Shown here: in pieces, positions 22,690 through 33,562 of the stretch
Numbering within the stretch: position 1 is the stretch's first letter
Layout of the letters: each line of letters starts with the position of its first letter
DNA from: Cryptomeria japonica
Lineage: Eukaryota; Streptophyta; Pinopsida; Cupressales; Cupressaceae
DNA: 64,000 nt
Assembly: GCF_030272615.1 (NCBI RefSeq)
Contig: NC_081412.1
Coordinates: 98,331,796 to 98,395,795, forward strand
Direction: 5' to 3'
The notes under the pieces: model-generated
The model's input: only the letters and a program-made list of their open reading frames with translations
What the model was told of the DNA's origin: nothing
Databases searched by the model: none
Translations under genes and position numbers: made by a program

Positions 22690-23812
22690 ATATGACCCTC
22701 AATTGGAACATACTACAACATCACTGATCCATCTTCTACAAGTTGGCGTACAATAACAATGAAGATCCACATGTTTTGTACGCTTGTGGAAGACTTGATT
22801 CTTGGCAACCTTTAACACCCCTTGATTCTCACAAAACAAGGTTGAAGGCCCTACTTGAGACATTTGCATGTCAGAAAGCATCCTCCAAAGCCATCTGCCT
22901 CATATACTACTTTGACAATTCCCCAATACACTGCCTCTACCGAGGAAAGATCTATTGCCTACTGCTTCTTACTAGCCCATGTGAATGTACTCATAACAAG
23001 AATGAAAACATATCCAAAAGTAGACTTTTGTCATCAACAAATCCAACCCAATCTGAATTTGTAAACCCAACCAGCCTAGGATCTTTCCTTCTGCTATACA
23101 AAATGCTAAAGTCAAGTGTCCCTTTCACATATTTCAGTACGCGCTTGGCTGCAACCGAATGTTTTGCCTTGGGGGCTGTCATGAAACGAGAAATGTAACT
23201 CATAACATAACTAAAATCAGATCTGGCAGTTGTAAGGTAGATAAGGCTGCCCACTAGTTGTCTGAATGCTGGCTCGTTTATCACCTTTGAGTTTGTTTCG
23301 CTGAAATCTTCAACCCTTTCTCCATAGGACTAGACGAGATTCTTTAATTTGTCATTCTGAACTTGTCTAGCAAACTCTGGGCATATTTAGACTGAGAAAT
23401 AAAAATACCACAACCTATCTGCCAAACCTCTACACCTAGGCAATAATGGAGAAGGCCTAAGTCTGTCATATCAAAAGCCTAACACAAATTCCATTTGATT
23501 TTCTCAAGCAAATGCATTCCACTACCTATAACAACAATATCATCCACATAAATGATGAGAAGAATAATATCATTACCTATACTTTTGACATATAAATTAG
23601 TATTTGAAGAGTCTTTGAAACCCCTACTCATCTAACTACCTATCAATCTTTATATACCATGCCTTGGGTGCATGTTTTAGCCCATAAAAGCCTTCGTCAA
23701 TCTCAATACCTAATGCTCTTTTCCTACAACCTAAAAACTGTGGGGCTATGTCATGTACACTTCTTCCTCCAAATCTCTATTGAGGAAGGCACTTTTCACC
23801 TCCATTTGATGG
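22690..23812 (-). pseudogene. Copia relic (minus): RNase H and RT end
   Basis: Minus-strand frames read GTLDFSILYSRRKDPRLVGF then TNSDWVGFVDD (RNase H), preceded by RQLVGSLIYLTTARSDFSY and followed by VFHKRTKHVDLHC at 22699-22881. Upstream RT text (23400-23812) is broken by stops. E6 is inserted at 23813-23817 (ACTTT). The same family as 6826-7676 and 55339-56795. Confidence 0.8.
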
Positions 23813-23817
23813 ACTTT

Positions 23818-24994
23818 TGTGATATCCCCCATATAGTCAAATAATAATTTATATCTCAATTATTTAATTATTTGTATGAATTTGAATAAACCAGTCATGC
23901 CTAAATGTAGCAGTTAAGTTGCTAATTAATAAATAATTTAATATTTAATTTGAATATGAAATAAATATAACAATAAATAATAATTATTTAATTATATAAA
24001 TATTTATCTGATATTATTATCAATTAATTAATATTTATTAAATATTTATCATGCTAATAAAAGTGTTGGAGTGGGCCAGATCCCTTGAGGATCCCACATA
24101 CGGCTACCTTTCCTCAAAAGGGGTCACCTCCATTCACATGGGGTTACTCACCCTTATTAGTATTGAATGCCATACAAGATGTTGGGGGATGTGTGGAGAA
24201 TTGTCAGAACTATTATAGAATAAAATACCCTTGCTTTTAGGAGTATGTTGGGGGATAGAAACGGCAGAGAATTGGAGGATGGAATCAGGAAAATGAGCAT
24301 ACGGGGAGACAATAAAAATCTCCGATCAGATCGTATCAGAATTGTTATGAAGGCAATAAACATCATTGTTCTTGGGGGTATGCACAGTAATGTGCTTAAC
24401 ATGAATGCTTAATTAATGAAGCCTGATAATGTGATCAGATAGAAATTAATAATAGCATAAATACAGTTAATAATATAATAATTATAATTATTATAATATT
24501 TACTGGAAAATGCTCTGCAGTAATATATAATGATAACTGAAAATGAATATTGTAAATATATATATATAGTTTGACTAAACAAATAAATATTAGAATATAA
24601 ATACATATATAAATAAATATAAATATAAATTTATATATAAATATATGTATATAAATAATAAATATTAAAATATAAATCAGATAGAATTATTAATTTGATA
24701 TCAGAAAGAAGAATATGTTTTTCTGTTACGACTGTCAGTATCTAAGAAGTTGGGAAAGGAGATGCTTTCACGTAGGGGACATTACAATTGGTTTGACAAT
24801 TGCATTAAGAACTATGGATGTATGATAGATGAACAATTTATTTATTAATAGTTAAATGATTGAGCTATAGAATATCACTGATTTGATTCATGTTAAGGTG
24901 GAATTTTCTCCTAATCAACTTAGTTTATGTCATAAGTATATTGAGATGGATTATTATGGTTACAATTGGCCTAAACCAAGTATGGGACATTACA
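23818..24994. mobile_element. E6: solo LTR, 1177 bp, TSD ACTTT
   Basis: The unit starts TGTGATATCCCC and ends GGGACATTACA, which are near-inverted termini. It is flanked by ACTTT at 23813-23817 and 24995-24999, and splits the Copia RT frame at the site homologous to 'acttccaagcaaattgtgttg'. There is no coding capacity, primer-binding site or polypurine tract, so it is a solo LTR. TGTGAT..CCCC/GGGACATTACA ends are common in plant Gypsy LTRs, but the superfamily is inferred. Confidence 0.85.
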
Positions 24995-27330
24995 ACTTTC
25001 CAACCAAACTGTGTTGTCATGGCTAGAACTAGACGGATGGTGCTCATCTTTATTGTAGGAGCAAGGTCTCCTCATAGTATATTCCTTCTCTTTGCAAGAA
25101 TCCTTTAGCCACCAACCATGCTTTGTATTTGTCAAGCGTACCATCAAATTTGTACTCGACTTTGTACACCCATTTGTAGCCAATGGGTTTCTTCCCTAGT
25201 GGAAGGGACTGAAAGAACCTGAGTCTTATTTTTTAAAAGACTTTGATGATCGTATTCCATAGCCTTTACCCATTCAGGTTTACCTTTCACCTCTGAATAA
25301 TCCTAAGGTTCACAAGCACTCTGAACGTTAGCCATAAGAGCAAAATTAACTGTGCTTTCTCTTACCTCTAGATGATCGACCCTCAACTTGTTCATCATCC
25401 CAAACATCACCAATGAGTTTTTCTTATCACTTTGATTTCATTCTAGAAACACCTTCATCCAAATCAATGTGGTCATCATGACTTGGGCTGCCTTGAACTA
25501 TATAATTTGGATGTTGATCCAAGTTTTCCTGAAGAAAATATGCTAGTACTAGTACTTGGCTAGGAGATTCCACAAGCTAGGAATCATTAGAGTCCCCCAT
25601 TAAGGGGCAGCCACTGAAAGCTGAATACCCAAATCTTTAGCCTTCAGAGGCTGACCTTCAAGACTCGTGATGTTAGAAGAGATATGAAAAGACGAAACTT
25701 CTTCATCAATCACTACATCCATGTTGAATATTAGGTGTTCAGTGTCCACATCAATAAGCCTATAGGCTTTATGATTGTCATTGTACCTTGTAAACATTAA
25801 CTTTTGACTCTTGGAGTCAAGTTTGGTTCTCTTCGCATCAGGAATCCAAACGTACATAGTAGAACCAATAACCTTAAGGTGGTTGATTCGTGGTTTCCTC
25901 CCAAACCATGCTGCCTCTTGGGTCTTCTCCTTAACAGCCTATGTTAGAGACCTGTTGAGAAGGTACACTGCAATGAAAATTGTCTCAGCCCAAAACTTTT
26001 GAGAACACTTATGTTCTCCGACATACATCGGGCCATTTTCATAATAGTACGATTCCTCCTCTCAACTACACCATTCTGTTGAGGGGTATAGGATGTGGTA
26101 AATTGGCATTTGATACTGTGTTTAGAACAAAAGTTAGTGAATTTGTTTGAACAGAACTCACCCCCATTATCAAACTGATGATTTATGTTTGCACATCTTG
26201 ACTCTTTTTCTAATATGGATTAAACTTCTAAAATTCTTTGAACACTTTTAAATTTGCCATTAGGGAAAAAGCCCACATTTTCCTACTGTATCATCAAACG
26301 AGAGAAAAAACTTGACACCAATGACCAATGCAGTATTAATTGATTCATAGACCTTTGATGCTCTCTAAGCTTGTCCTTCTAAAAATGGAATTTTGTGTTG
26401 CTTCCTTGCTTAGCAAACTCCACAAACACCCTGTATCTATTGTTGGATCTCAGGTAGGCCTTCTACATTATTCTCTCAAGCCAACTGAAAGAGTATTTAT
26501 AGAAAAGGAACCCTTTGCAGCCAATGCATGTTCTTGAACCCATCCAATGTCAACAAGCCGATACAACCATGATCTTCAATGCCAATAGCAATGGTTTCTT
26601 GGACTCCTTATCAACAATATGACACTTATGTGCACTGAAGATGACGTCCAAATTGGGACAGCAGCACATAATTTGACTCACTAAGAGCAAATTGAGCTCC
26701 ATGCTTGAAACATAGTATACATTCTAAAAACGAGATTTCTCCCTCCAAAGGTTAACATTACCTTTGTCGACAACTATATACTCTTCACCACCATCAAAGA
26801 CTCTAAATTTGAGCAAGTTGTATACTTAGTGAACTAATCTTTCCTATTTTTATAGTGTTGAGATGTTCCAGGATCAATATACCATGCAGAAGACTGTGCA
26901 TGATCTGTTGATCATTTGGCCATGAAGGCATAGAAAGCAGACTCATTATGTTCTAAATGCTTTGCACTATGGGCCTTTCGTTGAGACCCTCCCTAGTTGA
27001 ATTTTTTATCAGCCAGCTGCTTTTTGCAGTGCTTCTTCATATGGCCAAGTCTAGCACAATAATGACGTGATAGTCTTCAAATATTTTAAGTGTCATCAAG
27101 TTTTCCTTGTCCTTCTGAAGGGTAGACTTGCCTTTGCCTTTGTCCTCGCCTATAAAGGCTTGTCCCACACTTACTAAATCACTACTGCCACCAAACTGCT
27201 TCTTCCATTTGTCTTGCTATAGAGTTTGTTGCACAAATCATCGAACTTCATATCAACATAGGTAGAGGTGATGATGAGTGTTTCTATGAACCCAGAGTTT
27301 TTTAAACCCAAGTCCTAATACCATAAAATT
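24995..27330 (-). pseudogene. Copia relic (minus): zinc knuckle to RT start
   Basis: Reading from 27330 downward: a primer-binding-site-like tggtattagga (about 27320), the gag zinc knuckle HYCARLGHMKKHC with its first Cys codon changed to Arg (about 27040), protease and pre-integrase text (YRLVDIG..QEHALAAKGS), integrase fragments, the linker NDNHKAYRLIDVDTEHLIF (25600-25857) and the start of RT (24971-25183). Many stops and frameshifts are present. Most of gag is missing. Confidence 0.75.
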
Positions 27331-27545
27331 ATTAAAAAACATAGAATGGTTTCTAAGATATGACATAGAAATAAGGAGTGAAAATCTCCTTAAATAAGAG
27401 ATTACAAAGATCTATCCATAAGGGTAAGATTGACAATTTAGAAAAGTAGAGGGTGAGAACTTAACTAAAAGAATATTCCTAAAGCCTATCCTAGTAATTT
27501 GATTGACCACTATAACCTAATATTACAATATTGTTTTATTATGAT
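27331..27545 (-). repeat. Copia 5' LTR fragment
   Basis: It lies just upstream, in minus-strand terms, of the primer-binding-site-like sequence. It contains the segments 'ctccttaaataagagattacaaagatct' and 'gcctatcctagtaatttgatt', which are shared with 16520-16690. Confidence 0.6.
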
Positions 27546-28100
27546 ACTCATTTTGTATTGACAAGTTTACATTGTTTAGTAAACCATTTTCAAAAAAAAA
27601 TCAAGTGTATACATTACAGGTTCTCAAAACCATGAGCCAAGTCATGGTCTGACTAGTCCAAGTTGGACCCATCTACCCCTCTCCAAGAGTAACTCCTCTT
27701 GAAATACAAAGTAAATCCCCATTAAGAATTTTGACTCCTATACCAAGAGGATCACATGTAACTCCCAAGCACTTCATATTTAGTATTTATTACACTTGCA
27801 ACCCTATTACACAACTATTTTTAGCCAATGAAAGATGCTTCTCCAAGCGTAGCATGCAACCTCTATTTCAATGCTTTCTTCCACCATTGGTTGTCATAAT
27901 ACAACTATCGAGTGGTATAGTATGTCATCCAAGGAATCTCATTCCTCCGAGGGTTGTGCCCCATTCCATGAGTACCCAAATATTACAACACACTAGAATA
28001 ATTAAATAATGAGATTGTTACTAGGATGCATAGAAGTGTACAACACCTAGTCCTGAAAGTTTCCTTCTTGTCATATAGATAAGAAAAAAATAAAAGAGAC
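27546..28100. other. No feature recognised
   Basis: Sequence between two minus-strand Copia relics. It probably belongs to the 3' end of the next Copia, but no LTR boundary could be fixed. Confidence 0.3.
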
Positions 28101-29370
28101 TACAATAAATTAGATTAATTGCTAGCAGCAAAAGTGCCCATGGCCAACCTTCACCATTTGTACTTCACTATGCTCACTAGTTTCACCAATGCCCCTCCAA
28201 CATTCACTAGAGCATACACCTTCTATATCATAACTCTATTGTCCTCCACCATATCCCAAACAAAATGGTACTATATATCAATATCCTTTGTATGTGCATG
28301 AGAAGTAGGACTCTTGGCCAAGCTAATTGCGCTTCGATTGTCACAATCAATCTACAATGTATCCTACCTGAAGCCAACATCAAACCACAACCTCTAAAGC
28401 CAAAATGTCTCCTTGCAAACATGAGTAGCTCGTTTGTAATTAGCTTTTGTAATCAAAAGAGAAACCATAACCTATCCCTTGCTCATGCAACTCACTACTC
28501 CACCAAATAGATTGAAAACATGACCATTAGTAGACCTCCTACAATCCACATCAACTACCTAGTCTGCATCAATGAACCCACTTATATCCATTGTCCTACT
28601 CATAGGATACTTGGAAGTGCCAAAAAGGTGTCCACCCTCTTAACTAAGGTCACTTCTCTTTGCCTAGATTGGGCATATACTTGTTTAGGACTCCCACTAC
28701 TTGGACAATGTTTGGTTTAAGGCAAAACAAAGCATACATCGAGCTCCCAACTAAACTCATATAAAGAACATGGCTCATGCCCCAATCTCATCAAATGTTG
28801 AAGGGCATTGTTCAATTAAAAGTTTTGTTTGTAACCCTCATTGGATTGTAACCCTATATCCTGAATCTCTATAAGACAAAGTCTGACTTAACAAAAAAAT
28901 ATTGTTTGCTCTATCTCTATACATCATTAAGATTAATTTAACAACCTCTAAATCCTTTATATCAAATTATAATGAAATCTAGGATTTCATAACCTTAATC
29001 ATATCCTTATTTTTACCAATTGAGAAGTCATCAACACATGAAAAATAATAATTAAATTATCACTTGTCTACTTATAATAAACATGGTGATTAGATTTTGC
29101 TCACACAAATCCCAACTTCAAATCACACGAATCAAATTTTTGATAACACATCCTAGGAGACTATTTCATAATATAAATAGAATTCAATTGCCAAGCCATA
29201 TCCTCTATACCTTTTACCATGAATTGCTCTACTTGTGTCATGTCAATTTCTTCCTTGAAATCACCATGTAAAAAAGTTCTCTTAAACATCAATTTGCTCA
29301 ACCTCTAGGTCAAATACATTAGCAACAAATAACAAAACCTAATGGATATACATTGTAAGCTTTCCAACAA
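28100..29370 (-). pseudogene. Second Copia relic (minus): RNase H and RT
   Basis: Minus-strand reading shows the RNase H end (KETFW...DVGF, then DNRSAISLAKSPTSHAHTK at about 28320-28400) and the site GFIDAD.VVDVDCRRSTNGHVF (about 28540-28600). Stops and frameshifts are numerous. This is a different Copia lineage from the DNHKAYRLIDVDT family. A MITE interrupts it at 29379. Confidence 0.7.
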
Positions 29371-29378
29371 GGAGGAAG

Positions 29379-29795
29379 CTACGTTCCCCAGGGACGCGTC
29401 CCCGGAATTTTTTTCAGGCGTCCCCGTCCCGAGGACGTCCTAGGGTCAGGGGACTCCTAGGGGACGTCCCCATAAATTCTGCATATTGATAGTGAATTTT
29501 GACAAAGAATTCTATAAGCAATTTGACTTTGACTCTTAATTAACACAAATTTGGCACAAGAACTCTGCTAGTTCTTATATGCTAAGGTTCTATAATGTAT
29601 ACGTGCATGCTTTATCCATGTTTTCATATGAATATTTAAAATTTCCCTATAGATTTTAATTTTCCCTATTTTTATATAGCTGTCCCCTTTGCCATCCCCA
29701 TGCCATCCCCAAAATTGGCAAAAAAAATCATCATCCCGAAAAACGCGTACCCTTGTCCCTTGTCGTCCCTGTCCCGAAAACTCAAGGTAACATTG
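29379..29795. mobile_element. 417 bp hAT-like MITE, 8 bp TSD GGAGGAAG
   Basis: GGAGGAAG flanks it at 29371-29378 and 29796-29803. The ends (ctacgttcccca... and the inverted caatgttacctt...) match only in part. An 8 bp duplication fits hAT elements. The interior is a compact, inverted copy of the GGGGACG-rich repeat at 21363-22580, including the same 'atatgcatattgatagtgaatttt'-like and 'ttttcccta' blocks. It has no coding capacity. Confidence 0.65.
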
Positions 29796-29803
29796 GGAGG
29801 AAG

Positions 29804-30465
29804 TCTTAATAAAATCAATTCTCTCAACCTAGAATTAACTTTAAGCCACCAACCTTGGCATGTTCTCAATCTTGCCCTTGTGAATGGATTTCCTCTTGAA
29901 CTCATGTTTTCAACCAACAAATTTCCTATTCTCCGGCCATTATACCAAGCCCCATGTTTTTTTCTTCTCTAGAGCAATTGTCTCCTAATTCATGGCTTTT
30001 TCCAAAGTGTATGTCTTTAGACTCAATTGCATCCTTCACAATTCTAGAACTATCATTAGTAGACAAAGCAAAAAATAAAATGAAAATCAAGTGGGTTATA
30101 CCTTTCTAATTACTTCCTTTGCTGAGTGGACCTCCTCAACAATAGGGTATGAGTTTGTTCTTCCTCTTATTCCTTTGAATCACTATTTGAATCGACCTCG
30201 TCATTGAGTCCTTTTGAACCTCTAATTCAAACTCGGGTGAAATCTTCTTGTTCTTTGGCTCAAACTGCATCACTATTTTCTCCCCATCAATAGGTTGTTA
30301 AGGCTTACGAGAAAGTTTGATCTCTCTAAAGATGCATTCCAACCGTACATTGTCTTCCCTATCTTATGACTTCAATGCTTCTATTCGTTAATTCTGTTAT
30401 TGAAACCAATAAAGATACACTTCTCTCCTTCAAAATCCAATTTGGATCTCCTATGTTTTGACATG
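29804..30465 (-). pseudogene. Second Copia relic continued: RT start and linker
   Basis: The minus strand gives RT N-terminal text around 29810-29960 and the integrase C-terminal box RRSKLDFEGEKCIFIGF (30370-30460), which is the family site 'KL..K..KCIFIGY'. It is broken by a solo LTR at 30466. Confidence 0.65.
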
Positions 30466-31035
30466 TGTTGTTGTATAGAGGCAAGAGAGTATCTCCGCCC
30501 AGAAATTCAAATAATAAAACATATATAAAATCAGCGGCATTCTTTTTCATATTCTTTATTTTTTTATTGAGGCCAACTCTTGACCAAAAGTCGTCTCCTT
30601 TTTGTTTGTAAAGTCGCCTCATCTGTGAAGAAGGCCGACCTTTCACGAATAGTCACCATACATGTATATATTCACTCAAGTGAATTCATTAAAGTGACAT
30701 TCGATTTTTTGATCAAGGCAAGTTCGTGTGACTTCAAGAAGATCGATCATCTTCAGCATATTATCATATTGCTTCAGATCAATATATTAAGGAGATATCT
30801 CATTCATTGTACAAATTGCACCTAGGAGAGGTGCTATCTTCATTGCTTCAGATTGGCCTAGCCTTTGGGCCAGTTGTAAAGCAGATTTCTGCCCTTCTCA
30901 ATATAACAATACAAGGAGATTATTTGGCTGGTTTTTCTCCCTCAAGAAAGAGGGTTTTCCCAGGGTATTGACTGTGTCTTATTGTTCCTTATTTTTGTAT
31001 TTCTGCTTAATTCATTTCTGATCATAAAATCAACA
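30466..31035 (+). mobile_element. 570 bp solo Copia LTR, TSD ACATG/ATATG
   Basis: It starts TGTTGTTGTA and ends AAATCAACA. The flanks are ACATG (30461-30465) and ATATG (31036-31040), differing at one base. The 3' part (ggttttcccagggtattgactgtgtc, then ttcctta...tttctgcttaa) resembles the 3' part of the 718 bp LTR at 56796-57513, so it belongs to a related Copia. It splits the integrase frame of the surrounding minus-strand Copia. Confidence 0.7.
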
Positions 31036-31760
31036 ATATGCACATGTGCCTACCTCACAACTGAAAATTATAAAATGTTGCAATGAGAACTTCTTGCCTA
31101 ACCAAACCTCCAAAAGGTTTTTGTCAAGTGTTAAAGTAGCAGATCTATTAATCAAAAGATAAGCTATGCTCATAGCTATTGCTCAAAACTTTTAATCCAA
31201 ACTGGCTGACTAAGCGTGCTCCTAGCTTTCTCCATTAGTTTATTGTTCCTTATTTTTGCAACTCCATTCTATTGAAAGATGTATTGGGCTATCTTAAATC
31301 TTACAATTGCATTGTCCTTACCAAAATTTTCAAACTCTATTGAACATAATTCTCCACCATTGTCTATCCTCAAAACCTTGATCTTCTTTTTGGCTTGGCC
31401 TCTGCAAGATCATTAAACACTTCACAAAAGTCAAAATCCAAGGAAAAATCAATGACCCTCCCAACCATACTCTTATATATCAAGGTTTTAAGACCTTTCA
31501 GACCAATGTGGCCCATCCTGCATTAATGACACGACAATATTTTCTGCAAGCAGTTTCTGATTCTCAAAATCAAGAACCTCAAAACTATCATATTCTCAAA
31601 GATAGGCTCTAGCATCAGGTCTAAACGTACTACTAGAATGAACTCCCTTAGCTAATACTATAGATTTTCTAAACATCCTTACTAAAAGTCACACGAACAA
31701 TCTAAATTATTTATTTTACTTACAAACGACAAATTCCTAGGCAAACTAGGGATGTGCAAT
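31036..31760 (-). pseudogene. Second Copia relic continued: integrase
   Basis: Integrase text runs on the minus strand: the gag-pre-integrase box GHIGLKGLKTLIYKS..G and DFDFCE (about 31400-31530), then RIDNGGEL, FENFGKDNAIVRFK, NGVA.IRN.KLMEKARSTL (about 31200-31380) and LLEVWLGKKFSLQHF near 31100. Several stops are present. Confidence 0.75.
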
Positions 31761-32489
31761 ACCACTACAAAGACACTCGGTCCTTCAATTTCCAAACATG
31801 AGCTTGACTTTACCACATCCAACAATCAGTTTTGGGATTAGGTACTATTCACTAAGTTGCTGGATCGTGGGATTTTTCAGGTGATTCCAGGTACGAAACG
31901 TACCAGAATCGGATTCTAAACAAATCTCCTAGGGGTTCATCCAAGGTTCATGTTTTTAGATGCCGAAATGTTTCCAAAATGTTTAGTGATTCTAATTTGA
32001 TCTTTTTTATATTCTGCAATGCTGATTAGTGAACTCAGAACTTATCTATCATGAGATTCTAGTTTGATATTTTTGATATTGTTCACTGAATTTAAATTAG
32101 TATGTTATGTTGCAAAATTTGAAATTTGTAATGGTTTTGTTTAGTATATGTATTGATATATGACATTCTAAACTTAATTCTATTTTCTAACTACATATAT
32201 TTTCACACACACACACACACTTGGTTTTGTTTAGCATATGTATTGGTATATGACATTCTAAACTTAATTCTATTTTTTAGCTACATATATTTTCACACAC
32301 ACACACACACATACACACACACCCCCACACACAGGCACACACACACCCCCACACACGTGCACGCACACACGCACGCACACACGCACGCACACACACATTT
32401 TTTGCATGCACGTACCAAAAACGTACCTAACCCCCCCAAAAATGTGTGTCGTACCGACATTTCGTACCCACGTACCCATTCCCATTCCC
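31761..32489. repeat. Repeat-rich stretch with duplicated 90 bp unit and CA microsatellites
   Basis: A unit of about 90 bp (tggttttgtttagtatatgtattg...ttttcacacacac) is repeated directly at about 32131-32220 and 32222-32310. Each copy ends in a (CA)n run, and the second expands to a compound CA/CCCCA/CG tract up to about 32398. GTACC-rich sequence (cgtaccaaaaacgtacc, then tcgtaccgacat) follows up to E1 and also occurs near 31890 (tacgaaacgtacc), so this may be a small element. The open frames here are low-complexity artefacts. Confidence 0.6.
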
Positions 32490-33361
32490 ATACCTGTTGA
32501 CGTGTATTTTATACACCATCATACACGGAATAAAATACCAATAGGCATCTTATCCTCTCTTGAGAAAATAGTCTCTAACTGCTGAAGATTCGCGTAAAGG
32601 ATCAGTTAGGAAGACTCCAAGGTTCTGTTAGTAGGGTCTCTAAGTGTGGACAAGCTTCCAGCGGTATGATGTGATTTACTGTTTCCTTCAAGGGGTCTTA
32701 CGCATTCTGAAAGTTCAAGATTTTACTAAACTAAAGAAACTTTTCAAAAAATAACAAAAGAGTAGGGTTTGAAAGAGGTCTAATCTAGCCTAACCCTAAG
32801 GATGACTTCGTATGGACAAGACTTGGCAAGATTCAACCAACTTCAATTTTGCCATAAGATAACAACTCAATTGAAATCGATGCGATCTTCTAAGGTAACA
32901 AAATGATATTCAATACATCAAAGATCAAAGACACTACCACGAAGGTACATATCCAAGATACAATAATGATTGAAAATTAAGGGACTCAAAGTATTCTCCA
33001 GTCGACCACGCAAGGCGTTCCTACAATCAGCAAGAAGCTAGTGGTTTGGATTACGAGTCCTACCAAAGATCAAGTCTCACACAATGTCCTTCAAATTAAC
33101 ACACTACTTTGATTGAGCATGATTCAAGTAGATTAAACAACCATGAAGATAACCAAGAAAGTTGCAACAAAACACCATAACTTCAATATTTTATTGATTT
33201 CCAAGTCATCATGTACAACAATTGCTTGAATTCCTCTCTTCAAAACTCAATCTTGCTACAAAATAAAATTGCTTCTAACTTCTAATCTCTTAGCTATCTC
33301 TCTTCTCTATTACATCAACTATTGACTATTAACTATTACCAAATGAAATGAAAAATGGGGG

Positions 33362-33369
33362 TATAAATA
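33362..33369 (-). promoter_or_regulatory. TATA-like box of E1
   Basis: GATGCTATTTATACCCC on the minus strand aligns with GAGTGCTATATAAGCCC of E5. It lies about 194 bp downstream of the gene stop and about 0.87 kb from the 32495 end. Confidence 0.5.
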
Positions 33370-33562
33370 GCATCCCCAATTACAATGAAAGGTCTAGATC
33401 GAAAGTAGATCAACGGTCAAGATCATGACACCTAAACCCTAATTAGGGTTTGTTACAAATGGCCTCCTTTTTACTAAACAATATTAAATACATAGCCAAA
33501 TATTAAATTTGGCACAAAAACCTAGGAGACATAAACCAATGACAAATAAGATGCCATGTCAT

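Noticed and set aside
32153-32500. His/Thr-rich frame and its antisense
   Set aside because: It is a translation of CA repeats.
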